This document shows, one piece after another, positions 1 to 8,389 of a stretch of DNA of 64,000 nt. Location of the stretch: assembly GCF_000714535.1 (NCBI RefSeq), contig NZ_AUND01000034.1, forward strand, positions 124,001 to 188,000, given 5' to 3'. The notes under the pieces are model-generated. The model did not search any database, had not been told where the DNA came from, and was given only the letters and a program-made list of their open reading frames with translations. Made by a program: the position numbers and the translations under genes. Numbering within the stretch: position 1 is the first letter of the stretch; every line of letters starts with the position of its first letter. The DNA comes from Thioclava pacifica DSM 10166. GTDB lineage: Bacteria; Pseudomonadota; Alphaproteobacteria; Rhodobacterales; Rhodobacteraceae.

Positions 1-1
1 T

Positions 2-274
2 TCGGGCTCGGAGGTGCGCAATTCCCTGCTGTTCACCGGTGTGCGCTCGCACAGCTTCTCCTCGCTCGAACATGCGGTGCTGCTGCCCTATGTGACGGTC
101 AACCGAAAAGCGCGGCTGACGCGCTGCGTGATCGATCGCGGGGTGACCATCCCCGAAGGCCTGATCGTGGGCGAGGATCCGGAAGAGGACGCGAAATGGT
201 TCCGCCGCTCGGAAGGCGGGGTGGTGCTCATCACGCAGAGCATGCTCGACAAGCGCGCCGCAGCGCTTGAGTGA
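2..274 (+). CDS. glgC: Glucose-1-phosphate adenylyltransferase, C-terminal fragment (5' end outside window)
   Basis: The frame is open from the window edge to a TGA at 272-274, giving about 90 residues. They read as the left-handed beta-helix C-terminal domain of ADP-glucose pyrophosphorylase, with [28 protein letters not shown] and [20 protein letters not shown], and a typical end with a VLIT segment. The enzyme makes ADP-glucose from glucose-1-phosphate and ATP, the committed step of glycogen synthesis. The nucleotidyltransferase domain lies outside the window. The rest of the pathway seen here (glgA, glgX, pgm) is about 43 kb away on the other strand, so glgC is not in one operon with it. 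Confidence 0.85.
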   Translation, partial: SGSEVRNSLLFTGVRSHSFSSLEHAVLLPYVTVNRKARLTRCVIDRGVTIPEGLIVGEDPEEDAKWFRRSEGGVVLITQSMLDKRAAALE

Positions 275-319
275 GCGCCGGGCAGGGGGCCAGCCCCCTC
301 GGCGCGTGCCGCGCCTCAC

Positions 320-384
320 CCCCGAGATATTTATCTCAAGAAGAAGAGACAGGCCCGCTTCTTCTTGATCCAAATATCTCGGGG
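320..384. repeat. Long imperfect inverted repeat (27-bp arms) between glgC and rpsB
   Basis: The left arm at 320-346 (CCCCGAGATATTT, then TCAAGAAGAAG) pairs with the right arm at 358-384 (CTTCTTCTTGAT, then AAATATCTCGGGG). There are 3 mismatches in 27 pairs and an 11-base loop. The CCCCGAGATATTT...AAGAAGAAG pattern resembles a dispersed intergenic element that I recall behind many Rhodobacterales genes, but this is from memory. It may act as a bidirectional terminator or transcript stabiliser for glgC. Confidence 0.75.
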
Positions 385-442
385 TGAATTCGGCGAAGCC
401 GAAGAGGGGCAGCGCCCCTGTCCCGTCGATCCAAACCGGGGC

Positions 443-471
443 TTGCCTTATCCGGCTCAAGCGTCTATATC
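443..471 (+). promoter_or_regulatory. Candidate sigma-70 promoter for rpsB-tsf; the rest of the 275-585 gap shows no gene
   Basis: TTGCCT at 443-448 is followed after 17 bases by TATATC at 466-471, a plausible -35/-10 pair about 115 bases before the rpsB start. This implies a leader of roughly 100 nucleotides. Apart from this and the inverted repeat at 320-384, the 311-base gap between glgC and rpsB holds nothing I can identify. Purely a pattern match. Confidence 0.35.
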
Positions 472-585
472 GCGCGCACTTCACAGGCGGAGGCGGGCCG
501 ATGGGGGAGACATCCCCAAAGGTCCACCGGTTGGGGGAAATCCCTGAAAACCTCCGCTCAGGCGCAAACCGGAAAGGAAATGGAC

Positions 586-1362
586 ATGGCGCTTCCCGAA
601 TTCTCCCTGCGTCAGCTCTTGGAAGCTGGCGTTCACTTTGGTCACCAGACGCAGCGCTGGAACCCGCGTATGGGCCAGTACATCTATGGCGACCGTAACG
701 GCATCCACATCCTCGATCTGACCCAGACCGTGCCGATGCTCGATCAGGCTCTGCAGGTCGTTCGTGACACCGTTGCCAAGGGTGGCCGCGTTCTCTTCGT
801 CGGCACCAAGCGTCAAGCTGCCAAGCCGATCGCGGACGCTGCCGAGAAATGCGCGCAGTACTACATGAACCACCGCTGGCTCGGCGGCACGCTGACCAAC
901 TGGAAAACCGTTTCGCAGTCGATCAAGCGTCTGAACGAGATCGACGAGAAGCTCGAGTCGGGCGCTGGTGGTCTGACCAAGAAAGAGCGTCTGGGCATGG
1001 AGCGTGACCAGGCCAAGCTGCAGGCTTCGCTGGGCGGCATTCGCGAAATGGGCGGTCTGCCGGACCTGCTGTTCGTGATCGACGTGAACAAGGAAGACCT
1101 CGCCATCGCGGAAGCCAAGAAGCTCGGCATCCCGGTCGTGGCCGTGGTCGACTCGAACTGCTCGCCCGAAGGCGTGGATTACGTGATCCCGGGCAACGAT
1201 GACGCGGCCCGCGCCATCGCGCTCTATTGCGACCTCGCTTCGCGTGCGGCGCTCGACGGCATGAGCGCCCAGATGGGTGCCGCTGGTGTGGACCTCGGCG
1301 CGCTGGCCGAGACCCCGGTCGAGGAAGCCCTCGCCGAGGCTGGCGTCGAAGCTGAGGCCTGA
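586..1362 (+). CDS. rpsB: 30S ribosomal protein S2
   Basis: This 258-residue protein is S2 of the small ribosomal subunit. It opens with [20 protein letters not shown] and contains [36 protein letters not shown] and [20 protein letters not shown], all standard S2 blocks. It has the slightly acidic, alanine-rich C-terminal tail usual in alphaproteobacteria. An in-frame ATG lies six bases upstream at 580, but it abuts the Shine-Dalgarno AAGGAA (574-579). The ATG at 586 has proper spacing and matches the usual MALPEF start. It is followed by tsf in the conserved rpsB-tsf order. Confidence 0.97.
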   Translation: MALPEFSLRQLLEAGVHFGHQTQRWNPRMGQYIYGDRNGIHILDLTQTVPMLDQALQVVRDTVAKGGRVLFVGTKRQAAKPIADAAEKCAQYYMNHRWLGGTLTNWKTVSQSIKRLNEIDEKLESGAGGLTKKERLGMERDQAKLQASLGGIREMGGLPDLLFVIDVNKEDLAIAEAKKLGIPVVAVVDSNCSPEGVDYVIPGNDDAARAIALYCDLASRAALDGMSAQMGAAGVDLGALAETPVEEALAEAGVEAEA

Positions 1363-1381
1363 GCCGTCACCGCAATGACAT

Positions 1382-1403
1382 GAGGGCGGGTTACCCCGCC
1401 CTC
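1382..1403 (+). promoter_or_regulatory. Intercistronic hairpin between rpsB and tsf
   Basis: GAGGGCGGG (1382-1390) and CCCGCCCTC (1395-1403) form a perfect 9-bp stem around a TTAC loop, 14 bases before the tsf Shine-Dalgarno. No T-run follows, so it is not a classical terminator. A role in partial attenuation or mRNA stability, adjusting the S2 to EF-Ts ratio, is inferred. Confidence 0.6.
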
Positions 1404-1430
1404 GCTGACTTCTTCAAAGGAGATCCGACC

Positions 1431-2312
1431 ATGGCGATTACCGCTGCAATGGTGAAGGAACTGCGCGAATCGACCGGCGCAGGCATGATGGACGCGAAAA
1501 AAGCGCTGACCGAGACCGATGGCGACATGGAAGCCGCCGTTGACTGGCTGCGCACCAAGGGCCTCGCGAAGGCTGCCAAGAAATCGGGCCGCGTGGCCGC
1601 CGAAGGTCTGGTGGCCGTGGCCGTCGACAGCGGCAAGGGCGTCGCGATCGAGATCAACTCGGAAACCGACTTCGTTGCGAAGAACGCTGATTTCCAGAAG
1701 CTCGTCGCCGATATCGCCGAAGTCGCTCTGGAAACCGGTGAGGACATCGAGGTCGTGAAGGCCGCGCATCTCAATGGCAAGACCGTCGAGGACGTGCTGA
1801 CCGACGCCATCGCGCGTATCGGTGAGAACATGACGCTGCGCCGGATGCACCTGCTCGAAGGCGAGAGCCTCGTGCATTACGTGCACAACGCGGCTGCTGA
1901 AGGCATGGGCAAGATCGGTGTGCTCGTCGCGATGAACGGTGCCGACAATGGCATCGGCAAGCAGATCGCGATGCATATCGCCGCGACCAACCCGGCCGCG
2001 CTGTCCGAAGCCGATCTCGACCCCTCCGTGGTCGAGAAGGAAAAGCAGGTTCAGATCGACATCGCACGTGAATCGGGCAAGCCCGAGCAGGTGATCGAGA
2101 AGATGATCGAAGGCCGCATGAACAAGTTCGTGGCCGAAGTGACGCTGCTCAATCAGCAATTCGTCGTCAACCCCGACATCACCGTCGGTCAGGCTGCGAA
2201 AGAGGCTGGCGTCGAAGTCACCGGCTTCGTGCGCATGGAAGTCGGCGAAGGCATCGAGAAGAAAGAAGAAGACTTCGCTGCCGAAGTCGCGAAGACCGCC
2301 GCCGGCAACTGA
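1431..2312 (+). CDS. tsf: Translation elongation factor Ts
   Basis: This 293-residue EF-Ts is the guanine nucleotide exchange factor for EF-Tu. The N-terminal UBA-like region has [20 protein letters not shown], and the core has [19 protein letters not shown] and [12 protein letters not shown], the family signatures. The length is typical. The ATG at 1431 was chosen because AAGGAG sits at 1417-1422, while the upstream in-frame extension lacks such a site. It forms a two-gene operon with rpsB, and a terminator follows. Confidence 0.97.
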   Translation: MAITAAMVKELRESTGAGMMDAKKALTETDGDMEAAVDWLRTKGLAKAAKKSGRVAAEGLVAVAVDSGKGVAIEINSETDFVAKNADFQKLVADIAEVALETGEDIEVVKAAHLNGKTVEDVLTDAIARIGENMTLRRMHLLEGESLVHYVHNAAAEGMGKIGVLVAMNGADNGIGKQIAMHIAATNPAALSEADLDPSVVEKEKQVQIDIARESGKPEQVIEKMIEGRMNKFVAEVTLLNQQFVVNPDITVGQAAKEAGVEVTGFVRMEVGEGIEKKEEDFAAEVAKTAAGN

Positions 2313-2331
2313 GCCGAAGCGTTCTGATCCA

Positions 2332-2371
2332 AAAACGAAACGCCGTTCCCTCGGGGGCGGCGTTTTTCGTT
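2332..2371 (+). terminator. Rho-independent terminator after tsf
   Basis: AAACGCCG and CGGCGTTT form a GC-rich stem around a short loop, followed by TTTCGTT. It lies 20-60 bases after the tsf stop and also before the stop of the convergent LuxR-type gene, so it may work both ways. Confidence 0.75.
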
Positions 2372-2405
2372 ACAGGGCGCGAGGGGTGAGGCTGTGTTGC
2401 CGGTC

Positions 2406-3236
2406 TCAGCGCGCCAGCTTCGCGTTGATAAAAATCTGCTTTTGCAGCGAGGCCTTCATCACGGCCTGCGCGGTCGTGTCGACATCAAGCGCCTCGCGCG
2501 CAAGCCGGAGATGCTTTTCCACCGTCGAAGCCGTCAGCCCCATGATGATCGCGATATCGGCCGTGGTCTTGCCATCGGCGACCCATTCGAGCACTTCGCG
2601 CTGGCGATTGGTCAGCGCCCGGCGCGCGGTCGCGAAGGGCATGGTCGAGATGCGCAGATGCACGAGCCTGTTCTTCACCATCAACTCGCGCTCGTTCTCG
2701 GCCCAGATCCGATCGACATCATCCTGGCTCAGCCCCGGACGGCCGACGAGACCCATGCCGCCGCGCGACCGGCTCGAGGCGTCGCCGAAACCGATCGAAT
2801 AGCCCGCACGGATTCCGAAACGGTTGTTGAGGTCGATCACGGCGATCTCGGCCGGGGTCAATTCGTTGCGGTTGATCCGTTCGGCCAGCATGCGCCAGGA
2901 GGCCGCGCCATCATTGGCCGCCGCCCATTGCACCATCGGCGCATCGCGATAGAGCCCGCCACCCACGAAGAGTTCGAGATATTCAGGTTCATGGTTTGCG
3001 AGGATCAGCATGTCGTCGACATCGCCAAGGCTATTGGCGGTGCGAAAACTCGTGAAGCCATAAATGACCCGGGTGAACCCGTATTTCGCCATCTCCCGGC
3101 AATGCGCGTCCCAGATCTCCTTGATGTCACGAGATCTCAAAATGGTTTCACAAAAACTCAGCATCCTACGCAGCCCCGCGTCGGCCTCCCCGTTGCTCAT
3201 GCGTAGCAAAAGGGAGGTCTTTGACGCAACAATCAT
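2406..3236 (-). CDS. LuxR-family transcriptional regulator with autoinducer-binding-type domain
   Basis: The 276-residue protein has an N-terminal region of about 30-190 resembling the acyl-homoserine-lactone-binding fold of LuxR/VjbR proteins (FTRVIYGF..., GIRAGYSIGFGD). A C-terminal GerE-type helix-turn-helix at about 205-265 contains LTNRQREVLEWVADGKTTAD and GLTASTVEKHLRLAREAL. No autoinducer synthase gene is near, so it would be a LuxR solo, and the ligand is unknown. It is convergent with tsf. The start at 3236 has only a weak ribosome site; the later ATG at 3200 is no better, so the start is uncertain. Confidence 0.8.
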   Translation of the reverse strand: MIVASKTSLLLRMSNGEADAGLRRMLSFCETILRSRDIKEIWDAHCREMAKYGFTRVIYGFTSFRTANSLGDVDDMLILANHEPEYLELFVGGGLYRDAPMVQWAAANDGAASWRMLAERINRNELTPAEIAVIDLNNRFGIRAGYSIGFGDASSRSRGGMGLVGRPGLSQDDVDRIWAENERELMVKNRLVHLRISTMPFATARRALTNRQREVLEWVADGKTTADIAIIMGLTASTVEKHLRLAREALDVDTTAQAVMKASLQKQIFINAKLAR

Positions 3237-3291
3237 AACCTAACGTCACGCTTGTCACTGCATGTTTTGCTATGCGGAGTGCAATCCCTTG

Positions 3292-5043
3292 TTAACGATG
3301 AGTTTCGCAGCGTGACAGATCGGCACAGTCGCGCGTTGTCTCGGGGGCGAGGGTCGCGAGCGCATCAAAATGCGTCAGATAGATCTGCCCGGAGAGATGG
3401 GTGATCAGGTCCGAGCGGGTCAGGCGATCCATCACCGGGCCTTTCACCTCCGACAGGTGCAGCCGCACGCCCGCATCCTTGAGCTGCTCGTTGACCTGTT
3501 CGAGCGCTTCGAGAGCGGAGGAGTCGATATGGTTGATCGCAGGGCAATTCAGCACGACATGCTTGATCGACTTGTCGGCCGCGATGCGGTCGTAGATCAT
3601 CTCCTCGATGAAACGCGCATTGGGGAACCAGAGGCTTTCGTCGACCCGCAGGCTCAGCACGCCCGGTGCAGTTTCGACGCGGTGGCGGCGAATATTGCGG
3701 AAATGCTCGGTGCCCGGAACCTGGCCGAGCTCGGCCACGTGCGGGCGCGAGCTGCGCCACAGGTGCAACCCGATCGACAGGATCACCCCGGTCGCGATGC
3801 CGACATCGACCCCGTCGAGAAGCGTCACCACGATCGTCGCGACCATCGCCATCGCGTCACCGGGCGAATAGGTGAAGATGCGCTTGATCGCGCCGAGATC
3901 GACCAGCGTCAGCACCGCAACGAAGATCGTCGCGGCTAGCGTTGCCTGCGGCAGGAAATAGAGCGCGGGCGTCAGCGTGAAGGTCGCGACCGCCATGCCG
4001 ATCGCGGTGAAGGCGCCGGCGGCGGGGGTGGCCGCGCCGGCCTCGAAATTCACAACCGAACGGGCGAAACCGCCGGTCACGGGGAAACCGCCGGAGATCG
4101 AGGCCGCGATATTGGAGCCACCCAGCGCCACGAGTTCCTGATCGGGATCGATGCGCTGGCGCTTCTTCGCGGCGAGTGTTTGAGCGACCGAGATGGTCTC
4201 GACATAGCCGATGATGGAGATCAGCAGCGCAGGCACGAAGAGCTGCCCCCAGAGCGCGGGATCGAACGGGGGTAGGGTGGGGGCGGGCAGGCCCTCGGGC
4301 ACTTCGCCTACGACCTTCACGCCCCAATTCTCAAGGCCGAGCGCCCAGGTGACGAGGATCGTGACGATGACCGCGACCACCGGTGCTGCGCGCACCAGCA
4401 CCGAGGCGAGCCGTTCCGTGAGGCCGCGCTTGATCAGCACCGGTTTCAGCCCCTTGCGCGACCAGTAGAGAAAGCCGATCGCGAAGATCGAGATCAGCAC
4501 AGTCGGGATGTTGATCTGATGGATATTCGCCCAAATGCCTTCGGCGACTTCCGGGATCGTCTTGCCCGGAACCTTGATGCCAAGGAAATGCTTGAGCTGC
4601 CCGGCGGCGATCAGGATGCCCGAGGCCGAGATGAAACCCGCGATCACCGGATGGCTGAGGAAAGAGGTGATGAAGCCGAGCCGCAGCAGGCCCATCACGA
4701 GAAGCATGATCCCAGAGATGAAGGCGAGCGCGATTGCCGCGCCCAGATATTCCGGCGTCCCCTTGGCCGCGAGATCGCCCACCGCCGTTGCGGTCATCAG
4801 CGACACGACCGCCACCGGCCCCACCGCGAGAGGGCGCGACGTGCCCAGCAGTGCATAGATGACGAGCGGCGAGATCGAGGCATAGAGCCCGACCTCGGGC
4901 GGCAGCCCCGCGAGCAGCGCATAGGCGAGCGATTGCGGGATCAGCATGATCGTGACGATGATCGCTGCGATCAGGTCGGCCTCAAGGGTGGCGCGGTTAT
5001 ACTCGCGCCCCCAGGTGAGGATCGGGAAATATCTTTTGAGCAT
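3292..5043 (-). CDS. SulP family anion transporter with C-terminal STAS domain
   Basis: This 583-residue membrane protein has the SulP layout. The N-terminus reads LEADLIAAIIVTIMLIPQSL and ALLAGLPPEVGLYASISPLV, followed by about 10-12 hydrophobic segments. A STAS domain at about 430-560 carries HIDSSALEALEQV. SulP proteins move sulfate, bicarbonate or other anions. It lies 9 bases after the BLH-type phosphatase gene and near the persulfide dioxygenase, so sulfate or sulfite movement linked to sulfide oxidation is plausible. Bicarbonate uptake for the nearby Calvin cycle is the alternative. The substrate cannot be read from the sequence. Confidence 0.85.
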   Translation of the reverse strand: MLKRYFPILTWGREYNRATLEADLIAAIIVTIMLIPQSLAYALLAGLPPEVGLYASISPLVIYALLGTSRPLAVGPVAVVSLMTATAVGDLAAKGTPEYLGAAIALAFISGIMLLVMGLLRLGFITSFLSHPVIAGFISASGILIAAGQLKHFLGIKVPGKTIPEVAEGIWANIHQINIPTVLISIFAIGFLYWSRKGLKPVLIKRGLTERLASVLVRAAPVVAVIVTILVTWALGLENWGVKVVGEVPEGLPAPTLPPFDPALWGQLFVPALLISIIGYVETISVAQTLAAKKRQRIDPDQELVALGGSNIAASISGGFPVTGGFARSVVNFEAGAATPAAGAFTAIGMAVATFTLTPALYFLPQATLAATIFVAVLTLVDLGAIKRIFTYSPGDAMAMVATIVVTLLDGVDVGIATGVILSIGLHLWRSSRPHVAELGQVPGTEHFRNIRRHRVETAPGVLSLRVDESLWFPNARFIEEMIYDRIAADKSIKHVVLNCPAINHIDSSALEALEQVNEQLKDAGVRLHLSEVKGPVMDRLTRSDLITHLSGQIYLTHFDALATLAPETTRDCADLSRCETHR

Positions 5044-5052
5044 CAGGATTTA

Positions 5053-5493
5053 TCAGAGGATCTTGCCACGGCGCGTGGCGTAGAATTTCAAAACCGGGAT
5101 CAGCGAGCTGTGATCGTATCCGGCATGGGCGGCGGTCTCGATGATCTTGTCGAGATCCATCTTGCCCGCCTCGCTCATCCCCCACAGATGCGACGAGCGC
5201 GTGCCCGAACGGCAATAGCCGAAGACGGGTTTGGGCGCGGATTTCATGATCGCCTCATAGTCGGCAACCAGATCGAAGGTCATCTCGCCGGGATAATAGG
5301 GCAGGTAGTGATAGTTCATCCCGTGTTTCGCGGCGAGCTTGGCCATCACCGCCGAGCTGTGCTCCTCATCCACCTCTTCATCGGGGCGGTTGGTGATCAG
5401 CGTGCGGAAGCCCATCTCGGCGAGTTTGGCCACGTCTTCGGGTTCGATCTGCGGCGCGACCGAAAAATTGTCGGAGAGTTTGCGCGGTTCCAT
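5053..5493 (-). CDS. TIGR01244/DUF442-type phosphatase-rhodanese-like protein (BLH N-domain type)
   Basis: The 146-residue protein starts MEPRKLSDNFSVAPQIEPED and carries the Cys-x5-Arg loop CRSGTRS at about residue 100, as in dual-specificity phosphatase/rhodanese-like folds of the DUF442 family. In other alphaproteobacteria this domain is fused to or beside the persulfide dioxygenase (BLH). Here the two are separate neighbouring genes, 70 bases apart with a terminator-like hairpin between them. A sulfur transferase role in persulfide handling is inferred from that association; true phosphatase activity is not excluded. Confidence 0.8.
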   Translation of the reverse strand: MEPRKLSDNFSVAPQIEPEDVAKLAEMGFRTLITNRPDEEVDEEHSSAVMAKLAAKHGMNYHYLPYYPGEMTFDLVADYEAIMKSAPKPVFGYCRSGTRSSHLWGMSEAGKMDLDKIIETAAHAGYDHSSLIPVLKFYATRRGKIL

Positions 5494-5520
5494 TCGGTTT
5501 CCTGTATGTCCTGCCTGTCA

Positions 5521-5553
5521 AAAAATCGGGGCGGGTGTTCGCCTCCCGCCCCC
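5521..5553 (-). terminator. Terminator between the persulfide dioxygenase and BLH-type genes
   Basis: Read on the minus strand, GGGGCGGG and CCCGCCCC form an 8-bp stem around a 9-base loop, then GATTTTTT follows. It lies 11 bases past the dioxygenase stop, so transcription into the BLH-type gene and SulP may be reduced. Confidence 0.7.
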
Positions 5554-5563
5554 TTGTTCCGTC

Positions 5564-6430
5564 TCAGAGCCCGTTCACCGGTACCTTGAGATAGGTATTG
5601 CCCTTCTCGTCCTTGGGCGGCATCTGGCCTGCGCGCATGTTCACCTGCAAGGACGGGATGATCAGTTTGGGCATGGCCAGCGTCGCGTCGCGCTCGGTGC
5701 GCATCTTGACGAACTCCTGCTCCGACTTGCCGCCACCGATATGGATGTTGCGGGCCTTTTCCTCGGCCACGCTGGTTTCCCACGCGTATTCGTCGCGGCC
5801 CGGCGCCTTGTAGTCGTGGCCCACAAAGATGCGGGTCTCGTCGGGCAGGGTGAGGATCTTCTGGATCGACGCATAGAGCGTTTCCGCCGAGCCACCCGGG
5901 AAGTCGCAACGCGCAGTGCCGAAATCGGGCATGAAGAGCGTGTCGCCCACGAAAGCGGCGTCACCGATCACGTAAGTCAGGCAGGCGGGCGTGTGACCCG
6001 GCGTGTGCAGAACCTTGCCCTCCAGCGCGCCCACCGAGAAGGTGTCACCTTCCTGGAAGAGCTTGTCGAATTGCGAGCCGTCGCGTTGGAATTCGGTGCC
6101 TTCGTTGAAGATCTTGCCGAACGTGTCCTGCACGACCTGGATGCGGTCGCCGATACCGATCTTGCCGCCGACGCGCTCCTGGATATAGGGCGCGGCCGAG
6201 AGGTGGTCGGCATGGACGTGGCTCTCGAGGATCCATTCCACCTCGAGCCCCTGTTCCTGCACATAGGCGATGACCTCATCGGCGGATTTGGTATCCGTCC
6301 GGCCCGAGGAATAGTCGAAATCGAGTACGCTATCGACAACGGCGCAAGCCTTGCTACCGGGATCTTTCACCACATAGGAGACGGTGAAAGTCGCGGTGTC
6401 GAAAAACGCTTTGACGTCAGGTTTGATCAT
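5564..6430 (-). CDS. Metallo-beta-lactamase-fold persulfide dioxygenase (ETHE1/BLH type)
   Basis: The 288-residue protein has the ETHE1-like fold with SHVHADHLSAAPYI (metal site at about 69-74), LHTPGHTPACLTY, FVGDTLFMPDFGTARCDFPGG and FVGHDYKAPGRDEYAW. The GTARCDFPGG segment and the later IPSLQVNMRAGQMPP are typical of persulfide dioxygenases. These oxidise glutathione persulfide to sulfite with a mononuclear iron. There is no signal peptide, so it is cytoplasmic. It sits downstream of cbbY and upstream of the BLH-type gene and SulP, as part of a sulfide detoxification or oxidation module. The usual ArsR-type regulator BigR is not adjacent. Confidence 0.85.
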   Translation of the reverse strand: MIKPDVKAFFDTATFTVSYVVKDPGSKACAVVDSVLDFDYSSGRTDTKSADEVIAYVQEQGLEVEWILESHVHADHLSAAPYIQERVGGKIGIGDRIQVVQDTFGKIFNEGTEFQRDGSQFDKLFQEGDTFSVGALEGKVLHTPGHTPACLTYVIGDAAFVGDTLFMPDFGTARCDFPGGSAETLYASIQKILTLPDETRIFVGHDYKAPGRDEYAWETSVAEEKARNIHIGGGKSEQEFVKMRTERDATLAMPKLIIPSLQVNMRAGQMPPKDEKGNTYLKVPVNGL

Positions 6431-6448
6431 GGCGGCCTCCGTTAACCT

Positions 6449-6469
6449 GCCCCGGATATGTAGCGGGGC
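6449..6469 (-). terminator. Possible weak terminator hairpin after cbbY
   Basis: GCCCCG (6449-6454) and CGGGGC (6464-6469) form a 6-bp stem in the 45-base gap after cbbY. No T-run follows, so termination is doubtful and the dioxygenase may be read through from cbbY. Confidence 0.35.
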
Positions 6470-6475
6470 GACAGA

Positions 6476-7177
6476 CTATGAAATTGCGGCACTCTGTCCC
6501 AGCCCTTGCCGGATCTCGGACGGTAAGGGATGCGAGAGATCGGGGATGATCCAATCGGCGGAGGAGAAATCCCCGCCGTCGGTATAGGCAGATGGTGTCA
6601 GCACCACGCGCAGCCCAGCGCCTTGCGCCGATTTTAGGCCCATCTCGCTATCTTCGAAAGCGATGCAGGCCCCGGCGGGCAGGTTCAGGCGGCTCAGAGC
6701 GAGCTCGAACACGTCGGGTGCGGGTTTTTTCGCGGTCACCTCATCGCCAGCGGCGATTGCCTCGAAGATCGTGTCGGGCTCGAGTGTCAGCGTCGCGCGG
6801 ATGAGTGCGTCAACATTGGGACGGTTCGTGGTGGTGGCGATGGCGAGAGGGATGCCAGCTTCGCGGGCGGCCCCGATCAGTTCGGCCACGCCGGGGCGCA
6901 GCGGCACTTCGCCAGAGGCGATGATCTCGACGTAACGCGCGGTCTTGATCTTGTGCAGATCGGCGATCTCCGCGTCGGACGGGCCAAAGCCGACCTCGTC
7001 GCGGTGACGTGCCATGCGCTCCTTGCCACCTGTGGTCTTCAGGAGTTCGCGGTAATCGTCTTGCGACCAGTCCCAGTCGATGCCCTGCGCGGCGAAGGTC
7101 TCGTTGAAGGCGCGGCGATGCGCTTCTTCGGTTTCCGCGAGTGTCCCGTCCACGTCGAAGATCAGCGCGCTCACCAT
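6476..7177 (-). CDS. cbbY: CbbY-type HAD hydrolase (xylulose-1,5-bisphosphate phosphatase)
   Basis: The 233-residue HAD protein opens MVSALIFDVDGTLAETEEAH, with the catalytic aspartates in DVDGT. It continues with ATTTNRP, KKPAPDVF and FEDSEMGLKSAQGAGL, and TGGKERM in the cap domain matches the CbbY family, which removes the Rubisco misfire inhibitor xylulose-1,5-bisphosphate. The ATG at 7177 was chosen because GGAGGG precedes it and the HAD motif then starts at the normal distance. It overlaps the end of cbbZ by 7 bases, so the two are translationally coupled. Its closeness to the Calvin cycle operon supports the name. Confidence 0.88.
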   Translation of the reverse strand: MVSALIFDVDGTLAETEEAHRRAFNETFAAQGIDWDWSQDDYRELLKTTGGKERMARHRDEVGFGPSDAEIADLHKIKTARYVEIIASGEVPLRPGVAELIGAAREAGIPLAIATTTNRPNVDALIRATLTLEPDTIFEAIAAGDEVTAKKPAPDVFELALSRLNLPAGACIAFEDSEMGLKSAQGAGLRVVLTPSAYTDGGDFSSADWIIPDLSHPLPSEIRQGLGQSAAIS

Positions 7178-7830
7178 TTCCAGCCCTCCACCAGACCGGG
7201 CACCATCGCCCAATCCGAAAAGGCCACGTCATGGGGCACCTCGTGCAGCGGCGTCTTGCGATAGCCTTCGGAATAGATCGCGAAGGGGGCCTGCGCGTTC
7301 ACCGCCGTTTCGGCATCGACCTCCGAGTCGCCCACATAGATCATCCGCCCGCCGCCAAGTGCCTCGTGGCAATGGTGCAGCATCTGCGGTTCGGGCTTGC
7401 GCGTGGGCATCGAGTCGCCCCCCAGCGTCAGCTCGAAATAGTCCCAGAGCCCGACATGGCGCAAAGCCGCCTCGGCCGGCGCAAAGGGCTTGTTGGTGCA
7501 GACCGCCATCCGGCAGCCCATCGCCTTCAATGCATCGAGGGCCGCGATCACGCCCGGATAAGGGACATTGCCCTCCACATCCGTCTCGTAGCGCGCGATC
7601 AGCGCGTGCTCGACGCGGGCGAACAGCGGCCCGTCGGGGTCTTCACCCGAAGTGATCAGAAGTTGGCGCACGAGGTTCGGTACGCCCTTGCCGACGAAGC
7701 TGCGGATCGTCGAAAGCGAGAGCGGTTCAAAGCCCATATCGTTCAGCACCGCATTCGAGACCGCATGGATCGCCGGGACCGAGTCGATCAGGGTTCCGTC
7801 AAGATCGAAGATGACGGAGGGCGCGCTCAT
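7171..7830 (-). CDS. cbbZ: Phosphoglycolate phosphatase
   Basis: The 219-residue HAD hydrolase has MSAPSVIFDLDGTLIDSVPA, CTNKPFAPAEAALRHVGL, RKPEPQML and YVGDSEVDAETAVNAQAPF, all typical of Gph/CbbZ. It dephosphorylates 2-phosphoglycolate made by the Rubisco oxygenase reaction. The start at 7830 overlaps the stop of the upstream thioredoxin-like gene by 4 bases (ATGA). It is followed by cbbY with overlap, so the two Rubisco side-product phosphatases are co-expressed. Confidence 0.9.
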   Translation of the reverse strand: MSAPSVIFDLDGTLIDSVPAIHAVSNAVLNDMGFEPLSLSTIRSFVGKGVPNLVRQLLITSGEDPDGPLFARVEHALIARYETDVEGNVPYPGVIAALDALKAMGCRMAVCTNKPFAPAEAALRHVGLWDYFELTLGGDSMPTRKPEPQMLHHCHEALGGGRMIYVGDSEVDAETAVNAQAPFAIYSEGYRKTPLHEVPHDVAFSDWAMVPGLVEGWKW

Positions 7831-8381
7831 GCGGCTTTCCACTTGATCGAGCAGCCCATCGAGGGGATCTGGTCCTTCGGCCCAACGCCCGTCTCGGCCA
7901 CCATCATCATCCCCTCGTAAAGCTCGCGCCGCGCATCCGCAGGCCCCGCCTGCTTGGCCGAGGCATCGAGACGCCCGCGATATTGCAGCCCGTCCTCGGC
8001 GTTGAAGCCGAAGAAGTCGGGGGTGCAGGCCGCGCCATAGGCCTTCGCGACTGCCTGGCTCTCGTCATAGAGATAGGGGAAGGTGAAGCCTTTCTCCTGA
8101 GCCAGCTTGGCCATGTTCTCGAAGCCGTCTTCGGGGTAGTCGTCTGCATCGTTGGCCGAGATCGCCACGACGCCGATCCCTGCCGCCTGCAACTCGGCCG
8201 CATCGCGCAGGATGCGGTCAAGGATCGACTGGACATAGGGGCAATGGTTGCAGATGAACATCACCAGCGTGCCGTTCGGACCGCGGATGTCATCGAAGCT
8301 GTATTGCTTGCCATCGGTGCCGGGCAGGGTGAAGCCCGGAGCCTTCCAGCCGAAATCGCAGACGGGGGGTGTGACAGCCAT
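7827..8381 (-). CDS. Thioredoxin-like redoxin family protein
   Basis: The 184-residue protein has the AhpC/TSA-redoxin fold: GWKAPGFTLPGTDGKQYSFD, then FICNHCPYVQSI with a Cys-x-x-Cys pair (CNHC), VVAISANDADDYPEDGFE and ACTPDFFGF. This is the short thioredoxin-family protein common in proteobacteria, probably cytoplasmic since no signal peptide is seen. Its substrate is unknown. It lies 8 bases after the second metallo-hydrolase gene and overlaps cbbZ, so it belongs to the operon that starts at 10257. A thiol or persulfide redox role is inferred only from that context. Confidence 0.8.
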   Translation of the reverse strand: MAVTPPVCDFGWKAPGFTLPGTDGKQYSFDDIRGPNGTLVMFICNHCPYVQSILDRILRDAAELQAAGIGVVAISANDADDYPEDGFENMAKLAQEKGFTFPYLYDESQAVAKAYGAACTPDFFGFNAEDGLQYRGRLDASAKQAGPADARRELYEGMMMVAETGVGPKDQIPSMGCSIKWKAA

Positions 8382-8389
8382 GCTCTCTC

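Noticed and set aside
580-585. Upstream ATG of rpsB at 580
   Set aside because: It is directly next to the Shine-Dalgarno sequence; ATG 586 gives the usual MALPEF start.
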